Origin: Alisma plantago-aquatica | Lineage: Eukaryota; Streptophyta; Magnoliopsida; Alismatales; Alismataceae | Direction of reading: 5' to 3' | NCBI GenBank assembly: GCA_963693085.1 | Contig: OY856409.1 | Span: 1,621,411,211-1,621,475,210, forward strand | DNA length: 64,000 nucleotides | Shown: one piece after another, positions 1-11,389 of the stretch | Layout of the letters: every line of letters begins with the position of its first letter | Numbering within the stretch: the stretch's first letter is position 1 | The notes under the pieces: model-generated | What the model was told of the DNA's origin: nothing | Databases searched by the model: none | The model's input: only the letters and a program-made list of their open reading frames with translations | Position numbers and translations under genes: made by a program

Positions 1-190
1 ATAATTAATAGAAGAAGAGGAAGGCCTAAATTAACATGGGTAAGAACTTATAAAGAGAGATCTTGAATCTTTACATTTAGATCAAGATATGACCGATGAT
101 AGAGCTGAATGGAAAGGAATGATCCATGTAATCGACTCAACATTGTTGGGACTGAGGCTTAATTGACGATGATGATGAATAATAATAGAC
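1..190 (+). mobile_element. 3' end of an RTE-clade non-LTR retrotransposon (LINE)
   Basis: Bases 1-60 read RRRGRPKLTW, and after a +1 frame change near base 55 the reading continues as RDLESLHLDQDMTDDRAEW to a stop at 164-166. This basic GRPK-x-TW block, followed by a DL...D....R..W block and an early stop, is the usual C-terminus of plant RTE-type reverse transcriptase proteins. The stop is followed by a short GATGATGATGAATAATAATA run, like the simple trinucleotide tails that RTE elements carry instead of poly(A). The rest of the element lies left of the window. The frameshift shows it is dead. Assignment rests on motif recognition only. Confidence 0.6.
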
Positions 191-399
191 ACGAGAAAAG
201 TTGAATAATCATATCATGGAAGATATATCTATACCAATTTGTAGTTTTTTTTATTAAACAAGTATTACAACTTAACAAGGTCTAAAAATACTAGCTAATT
301 ACAAAGTCAGCTTGTTTTATGTCTATTCATGGCTGGTAATAGTTTTGTAATTTAAATAACCCCAAAGGTTAGTCAAAGAATCAACTCCGCATGGATCTA

Positions 400-1015
400 T
401 TAGTCAATGATAAAGAGATGATCTCATGATTAGTTCAAATACTAATAGAAGATTATTTGCATAAGGAACTAGTTGTAAGATATCCTCCATCAATTGTGAA
501 GTGGTTGTACAAGAAGGTTTTGTAATTCAACTACATACAAAATATTATTTACATATTCATTTTTATCGTTTCTTAGCACAATTAGTTGGTTAGTTACATA
601 TATAAAGAGGTGGTTGTGGAAACAATATTGATATTCGACCACAATTAGTTGGTTTGCTAAAAAAATCAACAACAAAATAAATCTAGTTGCAAAATCTATC
701 TTGGTATCCCTCATTAGTATTGAGGTGGTAGTAGTGGAAAGTTTTGCAGTTCAAACAAGACCACAAGGTCAATCACAAAATTGTATTGGTGTGAAGTCAT
801 TCCTAAATAATAGGGAGTTAATTGTAGAATCAATTTTGCAATTAAACCACAATAAAGAGGTAGGGTTTAGAATCATCCTAGTTTGAACTGATGCATAGAT
901 GTGGCCAACTAAGCATTTGAGCAATTCATTAGCATATTCATCATTCTAGAACCAAGATACCCTCTCAGTGATAAAGAGGTGGTTGTAGAAGAAGCTTTGT
1001 AACTCAATCATAGCA
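400..1015. repeat. Degenerate tandem repeat, unit about 110-130 bp
   Basis: A block close to GATAAAGAGGTGGTTGTAGA, followed by GAAGTTTTGTAATTCAACCA, recurs at about 413, 495, 604, 720, 857 and 970. The block at 481, 702 and 957 is also preceded by a TATCCCTCATTAG-like sequence. Spacing of about 110-135 bp suggests at least five diverged units. Short open frames here (for example 490-714 minus and 701-886 plus) follow the repeat and do not look like genes. No element type is recognised. Confidence 0.5.
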
Positions 1016-2310
1016 AATATGTTGTTTAGGAATAAAGACATATACTATGTGACAGCCTGCCAAACTGAAAGAAAGAGTGCTAAATGTATCTCTAAAGCCG
1101 ATTTAGCTATAGAATCAGCTGCTAAGCCAAGATAAGTTGCCTAGGAACAAACTCACAAAGGGTGTAACTATGGAGGATGAAACATGTGCAAGGTTTTACA
1201 AAAACGTCTTAACCACGAGTGAATTGTCCATTAGTTTGTGACCCATGCTCGGTCTGTCTCTCTATGCATATGTATATATAATTTGGAACATTATGCAGTA
1301 CATTAACTATTCTGCGTTTGTATAAGTAGTAACCCTTGAATACGACATTATATTTCGGTCGCAAGGCCACCAACCATTGGCTGTTGATGAGCTGACGAGC
1401 GACCACCCTGACGGGAGCGGGGCACTTGGTTCGAAGAAGACAAGGACTGCGGCGCACGACGTCTGGCAAGGCTTGCCCGGCGGACGAGCGACCGGCGCCG
1501 GACAGCCCACGAACGTGCCGCGTCATCTTTCCCCGTCGCGTTCCCCGCCGCTCTGGTCCTGCCCTCCTCCAGATGCGTCTTTGCTCCGCTTGGTGCAAAC
1601 CAGTCGACAGCCCAAATCGTCGCTTGGGTGCTCTGTTCCTGCTACAAGCTGTTCGTTTTTTAAGGTCTCATATATAGACGGAGACAGAACGCGCGCGTCC
1701 CCATGCAAGAACAGCTGCACGGAGATCCAACACCAACGCGCGCGCTACCTGTTCTGTCTCCGGCGTCTTGTTTAATGGATGCCCTCTACACGGCCATGTT
1801 CTTTGTCTTTGTTAATTATAATCGGTTTGTCGAGGCATAATAACGTTGATAGTGTAACGTTAGCGGAGTTTGGTCCCAGTAGGCAGCCAACGGCAAAGAG
1901 GTAAGCTCTATATCAACAAAAATGACCATTGACTTGTGAAAACAATGCTAGTTGCATGGTTGGCCGCTTGATTTGACGACGTGGATAGTGTATTAGTAGT
2001 TGTACACGTGATCAACGAAGTCAAACACGCGGTTCTGCTCATGGTAATCTGGATTGCAATTGAATCTACAATCCAGCTGGGGTTTAACTGGCTCAACATG
2101 GCGCCACAAGTAAGCTTCCGCATGATTAGGATCATCCATGGCTCATAATAAGGATTAAGGGTCGATCCAGGACATAAGAATCTCTCTGTTTAATAAGTGC
2201 GCGCAGCGGGTCATGACATAATTATATTACTTCAATGACGGTACATCCGATTCTCTAACTTACTTAATTACTACCCAGTTCCCATTCAAAGTACGGGTTT
2301 ATCAGTTTTT
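1016..2310. other. PIN2 upstream region with a GC-rich island
   Basis: No gene is supported. Bases about 1370-1770 are clearly richer in G+C than the AT-rich DNA on both sides and give several overlapping open frames on both strands. None has a recognisable domain, and overlap in several frames at once is what GC-rich non-coding DNA produces. TGTCTC cores occur at 1255-1260 and 1755-1760, with the reverse GAGACA at 1681-1686. I read this as the distal promoter region of the PIN2 gene that starts at 2604. Confidence 0.45.
1679..1762. promoter_or_regulatory. Inverted repeat with paired auxin-response-like TGTCTC cores
   Basis: CGGAGACAGAAC at 1679-1690 and GTTCTGTCTCCG at 1751-1762 are perfect 12-bp reverse complements. 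Inside them, GCGCGCGT (1691-1698) pairs with ACGCGCGC (1736-1743). GAGACA and TGTCTC are the classical auxin response element core on each strand. A TATATAG stretch (1671-1677) lies directly upstream. The pair sits about 0.85-0.9 kb before the start codon of an auxin transporter gene. Function is inference: the 60-bp gap is much wider than the 7-8 bp spacing described for ARF dimer sites. Confidence 0.35.
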
Positions 2311-2325
2311 ATGGGTATATATGAA
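2311..2325 (+). promoter_or_regulatory. Candidate TATA box for PIN2
   Basis: GGTATATATGAAAAG lies about 285 bp before the start codon. A transcription start roughly 30 bp downstream would give a 5' leader of about 250 bases. There is no transcript evidence, and AT-rich DNA gives many such matches. Confidence 0.3.
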
Positions 2326-2344
2326 AAGATAAATCTGTATGCGG

Positions 2345-2603
2345 CCTATGGCAGTAGAGATCCGCCAGAAGTCAAGGCTGCACGCTTAGGTTGCTAGCTA
2401 GCACAGAGCTAACCTTGCTAGCAAGAGGAGCATAAGTGTAGCCAGCTAAAAACTACATCAGCTCATTAAATTCTTCCTGAAGAGAGCACGGCGCACGCCC
2501 GTCGTAGCCGCGGGGACAGCTACCTCTTGCTCATACTCCGGTTCTTACCAACCGACCAAAGAAGCAAGCCAAGCTAGAAGCTCTTCCTTCGTTAACCTTA
2601 GCC
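2345..2603 (+). other. Probable PIN2 5' untranslated leader
   Basis: The stretch between the candidate TATA box and the start codon has no ATG in a good context close to the start. It becomes GC-richer toward the gene. It includes a cluster of GCTAGC/GCTAACC-like motifs at about 2393-2425. The start codon sits in TTAGCCATGATT, an acceptable plant context. The upstream limit is a guess. Confidence 0.35.
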
Positions 2604-5600
2604 ATGATTACGGGCAAGGACATCTACGACGTGCTAGCAGCGATCGTGCCACTCTACGTGGCCATGATCCTAGCCTACGGCTCAGTCCGTTGGTGGAAGA
2701 TCTTCACTCCGGACCAATGCTCCGGGATCAACCGCTTCGTGGCCGTCTTCGCCGTGCCACTCCTCTCCTTCCACTTCATCTCCAGTAACGACCCGTACGC
2801 CATGAACTACCACTTCATCGCCGCGGACTCGCTCCAGAAGGTGGTGATCCTCTTCGCGCTGTTCCTGTGGCATAACCTGAGCCGTAGGAGCAGTCTGGAC
2901 TGGACCATCACGCTCTTCTCCCTCGCGACGCTCCCCAACACGCTCGTGATGGGGATCCCGCTCCTCAGTGCCATGTATGGGGAGTTCTCCGGGAACCTCA
3001 TGGTGCAGATCGTGGTGATGCAGAGCGTGGTATGGTATACTCTCATGCTGTTCCTGTTCGAGTACCGTGGTGCCAAGGCGCTGATCGCCGACCAGTTCCC
3101 ACCTGATGCCGCGGCGTCCATTACGAGCTTTAAGGTTGATTCTGATGTTATTTCGCTTAATGGGAGGGAGCCCCTCCAGGCTGATGCGGAGATCGGGAAA
3201 GATGGGAAGCTCCACGTTGTAGTGAGGAAGTCCAACTCGACCACACGGGCGTCTTCGTTAGCTGGTGGGAAGTCAGCCGCGAATGGGTATATGGCGAATT
3301 CCATGGGCGTCACACCGCGGGCGTCCAACCTCACTGGCGTCGAGATCTACTCGCTGCAGTCATCACGTGAGCCTACCCCGCGAGGGTCTAGTTTCAACCA
3401 GTCTGACTTCTACGCCATGTTCGCCAGCAAGGTGACCAGCCCTTCACCAAGGACGCCCAATGGGATGGACTCCGCGCCGGACTGTGCGACACCGGCGGGT
3501 GGTGCTGGTGTGCCCAAGCACCGTGGTCCCGGCAGCAAGAGCAATGATTTTGCGGCCGCAGCAGCTGCAAAGATCTACTCGCAGTCGTCGTCAGCGTACC
3601 CGACGCCCAACCCGGCGTTCTCTGCCGGTGCTGGCGGTAGCAAGAAGGAGAGCGGCGCCGTTGCGCCAGCAATGCCCAACAGCAACAAGGACCTGCACAT
3701 GTTCGTGTGGAGCTCCAGCGCGTCGCCGGTGTCGGAAGGAAACTTGAGGAACGCCGTCAACAGGGCTGCGTCCATTGATTTTGGGGGTATCGATCCGTCT
3801 AAGATGGTTTATCAGCAAGATCCGGCGGGTTCGAGAGGTAGGCGTTAGATTACGATTTTGTCTTACTGTTTGTCATATGAACAAGTACTATATATAAATT
3901 AAACCATTTTTATGCATCTAGCTAGCTGTGTACTTAAATTGTCTCTGTAATAGTTAGTTGTAACGTAGTCATTAATGACGCATGCAGGCTTCCACGCCGC
4001 AAGCGAGAACGCGAGCCCCAGCAGGAAGCAGACCGCTGCAGCTTGCAACGGCACGGACCTAGAGATCGAGGAAGGTCTCAAGACGCCGAACAAATCGTCC
4101 CCTCTGCCGACCTCAGGAGGCGGAAGCAGCTGCAAGAACAAGGTGGCGGACCTTGCCTCCGGCGAGGTTGTGCTCGGGGAAGGCAACAACGTTAACCAGC
4201 GGATGCCTCCGGCCAGTGTCATGACCCGTCTCATTCTCATCATGGTGTGGAGGAAGCTCATCCGTAACCCCAACACGTACTCTAGTCTCTTGGGTCTAAT
4301 CTGGTCGCTCGTCTCCTTCAGGTACTACTTGAGTTTAATTGCTCTCCTGCTCTGTGCATCCTATGTTTTTTGTCCGGTACGAATTTAATGGCCACGTATA
4401 TGGCATGTTAAATGCATGCAGATCAATCAAATGGCTTGGGTATGTTCATGGATCTTTTTGGGCCTTTACGATCTCAACTTTCTCCCTCTCGTTCAATCAT
4501 AGCCCCTCTGTGCTTGTACTATATATCGAGGATGAATCAACCCACTTGGGCATCTTAAATGGGGTAGAAACATATGTTGTCTTTTCTCCATTGCTTCTGT
4601 AATTATTGACGAGAGTGATCAGCTAGCTAGCCCACCTTGTCGTACCAAATGTACCGTCTTCCTCGTTGAAGTTCTCCTCCTCCGAACTAACCAGTGACCT
4701 AAAACTTTGTTTCTCAACTTGAATTGAAGACCCCATAGAAAGCTACAACAGAACTTTTCCAACTTGAATCAAGGCCAGACCTGCCAGTCGCGGCTGTTTC
4801 CCTGTGCTACCCTTTTCCCAGCTTTGACTAATATTATTCGATGGAAGTGACCGTACGATTGATTGATTATGTTACATGGTTTTGGCAAAAACTTTGTCAG
4901 GTTTCACATCGAGATGCCTTCCATCGTCAAGGGCTCCATCTCCATTCTCTCCGACGCAGGACTTGGGATGGCCATGTTCAGCTTGGGTAAGTTTCGTACG
5001 TACGTAGTAGGATCGATCACATCTAACAGTCACCATTGGGATACGAACGTTCACATTACTGCTTTCAATTACGACCTTTTTTTTATATAGTTATTATTGT
5101 ATACTGTAACTAGAGCCCCAGTTGAAATGTACCATCATTATACTATAAGTACGTAGTCTAATTGAAATGTGATAATAACCGTTCATGCATGTTCTTAATT
5201 ATCTATCTCTACTCAATCTACAGGTCTGTTCATGGCTCTGCAACCTAAGATCATTGCATGTGGCAAGTCTGTAGCTGCCTTCTCCATGGCCGTTAGGTTC
5301 CTTACAGGGCCGGCGGTCATTGCGGCCACGTCCATTTCCATTGGTATCCGTGGGGTTCTGCTCCATGTCGCCATTGTTCAGGTACCGTGGGTGGTTTTTA
5401 CTTACTCGCATGGCAGAACAATTGGAAGAAAATTAAATTAACTACAACCCTAATCAGTAATCACATCATCATGTTACCCCAGCATCTCTTTCTCACCTCT
5501 CTTTATTTATGCACAACAGGCCGCTCTTCCTCAAGGTATCGTGCCCTTTGTGTTCGCCAAGGAGTACAATTGCCATCCTGACATTCTCAGCACAGCGTAA

Positions 5601-5760
5601 GCACATATGTTATTCTCCTTCAACATTCAAATTCTATAACCATCTCTTTTTATTTCAGTTTTATTAACATAGATAAAACCTTTCTCAATGCAGTGTTATC
5701 TTCGGCATGCTTATTGCACTGCCTATCACGATCCTGTACTACGTTCTTCTCGGCGTATAA
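2604..5760 (+). CDS. PIN2: PIN2-type auxin efflux carrier, six exons
   Basis: This is a plasma-membrane auxin exporter of the long-loop PIN family. Exons are 2604-3837, 3988-4321, 4901-4986, 5224-5381, 5520-5596 and 5694-5760. All five introns are GT-AG and the joined frame has 1956 nt (651 residues plus stop). Residues 1-160 and about 485-651 are the two membrane bundles; about 165-483 is the hydrophilic loop. The loop has TPRAS (237-241) and TPRGSS (258-263), matching TPRXS(N/S) kinase sites, and [14 protein letters not shown] (365-378). [10 protein letters not shown] (484-493) and NPNTY (505-509) follow. The N-terminus [13 protein letters not shown] and the loop block [19 protein letters not shown] (180-198) point to PIN2 (EIR1/AGR1) rather than PIN1. 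In that clade the protein drives shootward auxin flow in root epidermis and gravitropism. Residue 524 is Phe where PINs usually have Trp, at the exon 2/3 boundary. No break was seen. Confidence 0.95.
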
Positions 5761-6120
5761 CAGCTGACCCCCAAGCACTCAAAGCAACCCAAAATTCACT
5801 AAACGGGAGAAAAACTGGGGAATGGCGATCAAGCAGGTGATCTCGGGATCGGAGCCAGTGGGCGCCGAAACGCCATTTTGGCTAACGATTAAATTTGATG
5901 CCGCATTGGATTCAGCACACTGGAGAACTGGACCTAAGATACTCGATCGAGATCTGTACTGCATGGGCATGCATGTGAGGAATCCAAACGAATTCATTTC
6001 TTAGTATATATATATATATATATATATATGTAACATCTGATGGAGAAATTTTGTATTGATGGGGGTGAGCGAACTTGTCCCCGCTCTCCATGTAGCAGGA
6101 TCCATTTTCTCTATTAAATC
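5761..6120 (+). other. PIN2 3' untranslated region
   Basis: This follows the stop codon directly and contains no conserved coding frame. A (TA)n run lies at 6004-6030. ATTAAATCAT near 6113 could act as a weak polyadenylation signal, but no clean AATAAA was seen. The short open frame at 5822-6004 has no recognisable motif and is taken as chance. Confidence 0.4.
6004..6030. repeat. (TA)n microsatellite
   Basis: About 13 TA dinucleotides in a row in the probable PIN2 3' untranslated region or just after it. Confidence 0.9.
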
Positions 6121-7162
6121 ATATAGTTAGCAGTCACGATCCACCAGTTCTTGCATTTCTTATTGCCATTGAGGCCTTTGCCCATGTGACGCATCTGGTC
6201 TCTAGCAGCATGCTGTTGGGTTCAAAGAGAAAGATACCACTGTCAGTTACCTAAGTGAATTACATACACGACTGTCGGAAGTAACAATCGGATCATGCCT
6301 TGAAGGTGTTGATTAGCATCTACGAGACTGTGCACAAACCTAAAAGTATATTCTTTACGCCAAATGCTCTTCAGGTACTAGCCGGTTAGTAATCGTACAC
6401 AATCTTATGATGCACATATAACTTCGTGCCGGTGTTATCTTTTTATATTTGATGCAACATCTATCACTCGCTGATGAAAATTTCTAGTATAGGAAACATT
6501 CAATACGTTTCTATTGGAGGACCATTGGAAACCTTGCATTTATCATCCAAAACTCACCATCTTAAAAATAGTGGAAAGAGATACATTTTCTATGTACTCA
6601 AACGAAATTCAACTGCTTTATTCTACATATATAGAACATAATGACATCTCATGAAAAGATAATTAAGGCTTTCAGGGTCTTCTTCACAAGATTAGCATCT
6701 TGAAACAATGAACATAAGGTAATCCTGGGAAGGGATCTTCTCTAGAAAGATTTTTATACCAATGATAAAATTTCTAGGGTTATTCAATTTTCAAAGCAAA
6801 CGATCCCAACTGAGTTCCCAGTTTTGTATTTTAATCAAGTTCCAACAGTCTTTCAGACTCAACAGATTATTTCCATTAGTGCATACTTAATCTCTTCTGG
6901 AGATTTAGAAGGTCAGAAAACATCTCCTGTTAGGGATATTCCAACAACCGTTCTTAATAAGGTTGCATAAAAATCCAGTAATACCATGCCCCATTCTAAG
7001 AATGCTCTTCTTATCAATGCAATCCCATAAGAATTGACTGGCAGGTAGACAGGTGTCCTTCTAAATTCTAAAAATCCTCCTACCTCCAACTTAGATATCG
7101 ATAAGGGGAAGTAGAAAGGTATTCATACAACATGTTATGTACATATAAACATCATATCAAAA
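6121..7162. other. Unassigned AT-rich DNA
   Basis: No open frame, repeat boundary or RNA gene could be supported here. It separates the PIN2 gene from the first transposon-like block to its right. Confidence 0.5.
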
Positions 7163-8190
7163 TGTCAATGGGTAAGGATAGACCTATTTATCCTTTTACC
7201 CATATATTGTATGACAAGTTTCCAACCCATTATGTGTTTACCCTCTATTTGCTAGCCTACTATACTCTCGGGCATGGGTAAAGGTAGCCATCATCAAAGG
7301 TAGCCACCATCAAAACTACCTAATACATTATCCAAAATGTTAATGTATAATATAGAAAATATATGTGTAATTTGTTGAAGAAAATCAATGATGGACCATT
7401 AGATATAATGTGTGCGTCAATAGATGCCGTTTATGATTGTATTCTATACCTCACATTGTGATGATTTTACTGTGTGTATGAAAACATGTTGAGGTGTATG
7501 AGATACATGCACAAAACAACAAGAACATGTAGTGTACACACCATTTGATACTACTTTATTGTTATTTCTTACTTATATTGGAGACAATTTTTCTAGGCAT
7601 ACAACAATATTCAGATCTCGGGTAGGTTTATGTAAAATATAAATTTTAGCCTAGAAACCATTTTCTATTTATTTTCTAGCTGCTTGTTTGCATATAAAAA
7701 ATCATTCCGATTGAAAAATAAATACATGTATATGAAATAATAACAATTTGTTACTTATAAATCATGTATTGTCATTTATGTTTTATTTTCTACTTCTTTT
7801 CGGGTTCATTTGGTTGTCTTGACAACAACATATGGATTACTAATATGTGCATATACGACATAAATTGCCTTGGTAGTATATTTTGAATGAAATATTTGTT
7901 GTCTATATGAGTTGTACACTACTAGTTAGAATGTTTGTATGGGTAATAGTCATTGTGAAGCATGATATTTGATTAAAATACATTTATTTTAAACAATTCA
8001 TCATGGTTGATATTGATGTATTTTTAGAGACTTGGGTTCCCCTTATTACCCTTGCCCTCTGTGTTTACCCTATGGGTAAGGGTGAGTGGAGGGTAAGGGT
8101 ATTGACCGAGTAGAGAATTACCCTTACCCATAACAACCACAATTCATCTGTAAGTGTCAATCCTTTACCTTCCCATTGGGACAACCCTAG
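7163..8190. mobile_element. Possible hAT-like non-autonomous element
   Basis: The left end reads TGTCAATGGGTAAGGATA. The reverse complement of the right end reads CTAGGGTTGTCCCAATGGG and then AAGGTAAAGGATTGA, so the ends share an inverted TGTC..AATGGG..AAGG core. GGGTAAGGG-type words and their complements cluster inside both ends (7170-7300 and 8040-8180), as subterminal repeats do in hAT elements. Possible 8-bp flanks are TATCAAAA and TATCACAC, which match only 6 of 8. There is no transposase frame. The ends are imperfect, so this is a candidate only. Confidence 0.35.
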
Positions 8191-11053
8191 TATCACACAC
8201 TATTATTTCTTTTAAATATATCCAATATGAGATGTTGAGATATATCTTTGAAATTTATTCAAATATGAGTGAATGTTGTCACCTCACACTCCTATGATTG
8301 ATTCATTCAGACTTCCATAGTATCTCAGACGATTTCATTTTTAAATATGATTTCCTCCTTTTTTACCAAATTTATACAACATCCAACTATTTATTCAAAT
8401 CAATTGCTTCACATGCACATATAAAGCATGGGCACATATTAGACTTTGTATTAGCCACTTTGATATATACATATCCAATTTGATTTCATTGAAATATAGT
8501 TTATTCAATTCTACTCGATATAGAGATTCTCTCTTCTATTACATTAAGAAATAGAAATAATTAGAACTTATCATCCATACCTCAATTCTACATCCTTCTT
8601 CATCTTCCTAGTCTAATCAAATAATACTCACCAAATACATATCAACCTTAGATAGATATGTATCTCACAAAAAAGAAGATAGGTGATAGAATTACCCTCA
8701 TAAATGAAGAAAGTTATAGTAGGGCAAGGAAGGCCTCCGTGATTCCCAAAACTAATGAGACTCCACCTCACTAGTTATAATGATTCACTGGTCACAACTT
8801 TGCATATCCCTAGGAGGGGGTACCAAGGATAGTTATGGAATATTTCCACAATATTCCACCTTACTTCTAGGTTTTTTAAATCCTTTAACAACACCTCAAA
8901 CCTTCAAAATGCTCATGTTCCCTTCTAATGCCCAGACTACCAAAAATAAATCATTGTACTCCCCACGAAAGCACATTCCTTTTGACCTCTTGAAGCTAGT
9001 GATCATACTATCTCCATCCTTCTTGCTTCAACATGTACACTATATAGAGGCCTTTTTCTAAAATAACATTTATAGTGCTTTAGTTTCTACAAAAATGGTG
9101 AGGAGAATACATGGCCTCCAATCAATTTTTTTTGTTTTTCTAATGGTAGTTTATTATCTAGATTTTCTTAAGATAAGTATAACTTATTCAACTAATTTGC
9201 AACTCAAAGTTCAACATTTTTAGTTGATATAGAGATAGTGACATCCAAATAAGTGATATTTCTATTAATGATTTACCTTTGCTTGTTCTATTTGATTAAC
9301 TAAATAATGGCCTTTTATGGTTATAATCATAATCTTGTGGTACTAAAGTTTTAGTCTTCCTAGATGATGATATCTTCATGTTGATTATCTAATAAATTAA
9401 GTTGTTCCTTATGTACATCCGTCCAACATTATCATAAATTCATTGATATGATTGCAATATAACATGTTCTGTCTCTCTCTCCTAAAACCATGACAATACA
9501 TCCTAACCTTTCATGATGGTTTTAATTAATAAATATATTTGGATGGTTAAGATCTATAAGATCTAAGATCATTACACTAATGGTAGAATGGCCACAATTA
9601 TGTAGACATGTTAGTGATTCACCTGTAAAACCACATTTGCTTCTTTCTTATAATTCTTTACTTTTGACCGTTAACCTTAAATTATGTTTTTCCAAAAATA
9701 GAACATGCAAAATTAATTTTGTAAACTACCAATTTTAAGGCTTTATGACTAACTAGGCTACGAAGCTATCTATAGTCCTCAATAAAAAAACCCTAGTTGA
9801 GACTCAATCAATGATTGCTTTCAAAATCTTGAAACTAGGTCAAGGTTAATATGACGTGTAAGAAACACTAAACCTTATAGGTCATTTTATAAGTATAACA
9901 ATCTAGATTCTGACTGGTGATGACAACATCTAAGATCTAAGTATTTATTTTAATGTTTGTGCATCAATATTGAAGATATTCACGTAGTCGAGTAGGCAAA
10001 TATATTTGTTATTGCTTTATTACCACTAGTATATTTTTTTGATTTAATATACAAGTGAATCTAAGTGAAGAGTTAAGTGATGAGTTGTTATATTGAGGCA
10101 AATTCATGTGTTCATGTCATGTCATGAAATCATGGTAATTTATTGTTGAAATACATTGGTATAAGTGATTTTTTTGGACATATGGGTACACTAATATGTC
10201 AGAGTTGTTTATTAAGATTTCTTGTGAACATTCATATAACCTATTGTGTTTTCAAAGACTTTTCAGTGTTTTTTGGGATCTTTGGTATCTATTGATGGTT
10301 ATAGTATCCCCTAAATAGATATATTGAGGAATTTAGTTGATGGGATAAATAATACTTTCTCAATAACAAAATCAGTGGACATTAGTTTCATTGATTATAC
10401 ACTTTGAAATGAAATTTCATGTCAAGTTAACTTTTTATGTGAATGCTATGTTTTCTGAATATAATGTTAAGAGTAGGCCTTGTTAATAGATTTCCATAAT
10501 TTATATGTAGGATCTCACACTTATAGATGACAATTTGGATTGTCGTTGCAAAATTGACAACCTTTAGTGGTGTGTCTAGTTTATGGTCATATGATCATGA
10601 TTTGACAATGATCCATTTGTCTCAAACCTTTGCGAAGTGCCTAGAGGTGGTTGTGTCAAGGGGAGAGATTCAATAACAATAATTTGATGTTGGTCTTAGA
10701 TTGTTTCGTGATTAATGTGTAACAGAGTCAATCATGAATAGAAAGACCTGTCATGAGGTGTTTTTTTGTGACCAAAACTCAGAGAATGAGTCCCCATGTT
10801 TGAAGCCTCTTTCTTCTCCATTGTCAAATTATGGGGAGAAGGAGGCATAGTAACTAGGGCATGATGAGTGCTTGAACTTGAGAGAAGAGTCATCCATTTG
10901 TTGTGCATGATCTTCTGGTGTTGATAGATGTTTGTGGGTCATAGCCAACATAGATTTGAATTCCCTGTAACTCAATACCTAGCTAGAGGTTGAGTGGTGG
11001 TTGTCACCACTCTCTTTTGGGAGGATCTGAGTATGTTGTAAAACTATATATAT
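8191..11053. other. Unassigned AT-rich DNA
   Basis: No gene can be supported. A few open frames of 60-95 codons (for example 8298-8483 and 8780-9061) show no domain and are expected by chance. A short (TA)n run at about 11044-11059 marks the junction with the duplicated segment that follows. Confidence 0.5.
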
Positions 11054-11099
11054 ATATATTACAAAAAAATAAAATGAGATTCCTATTAGGAACATGCAT

Positions 11100-11385
11100 C
11101 ATTTTTGAGGATTAATGACTTATATTATTAGTTGTATAAAACAACAACATTCTCTAAGATATATTACAGGTTGAGGAATCCCATCCAAGTGTTAAAGAAT
11201 CATACGTACTGAAGTTCACTTTCATATAACATATATTCATTACAAGTTGGTTGTTAAGACTTTTGGATTGACAAAAGCCCCTATAATCCATCATGGACAT
11301 GATGAATAGAGTCTTGAAACCGTATCTGGATCAGTTTGTATAGTGTTCCTTGACAAGATACTATTTTAATAGGACCATCATAAAG
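11100..11385 (+). pseudogene. Gypsy reverse transcriptase fragment (copy 1)
   Basis: Across several frames the plus strand gives LRINDLYY, TTTFSKIY, FGLTKAP and MMNRVLKPYLDQF. These match successive blocks of Gypsy reverse transcriptase (the R-x-DDLFDQL, FSKIDL, FGLTNAP and MDMMNRVFKPYLD regions). Stops and frameshifts run throughout. The fragment breaks off on the left at the duplication edge and on the right where L1 sequence starts. Confidence 0.65.
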
Positions 11386-11389
11386 AGAA

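Noticed and set aside
1377..1775. Overlapping plus-strand open frames of 132 and 83 codons and minus frames of 129 and 67 codons
   Set aside because: All lie in one GC-rich island, in several frames at once, with no domain, no consistent codon pattern and no splice structure. They are more likely promoter-region DNA.
2682..3334. Minus-strand open frames of 177 and 175 codons
   Set aside because: They are antisense to PIN2 exon 1, whose GC-rich codons keep the opposite strand free of stops.
3394..4276. Other frames over PIN2 exons 1 and 2
   Set aside because: Shadows of the PIN2 loop coding sequence; exon boundaries and protein similarity fix the real frame.
5822..6004. 60-codon open frame after the PIN2 stop
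   Set aside because: It lies in the probable 3' untranslated region and has no recognisable motif.
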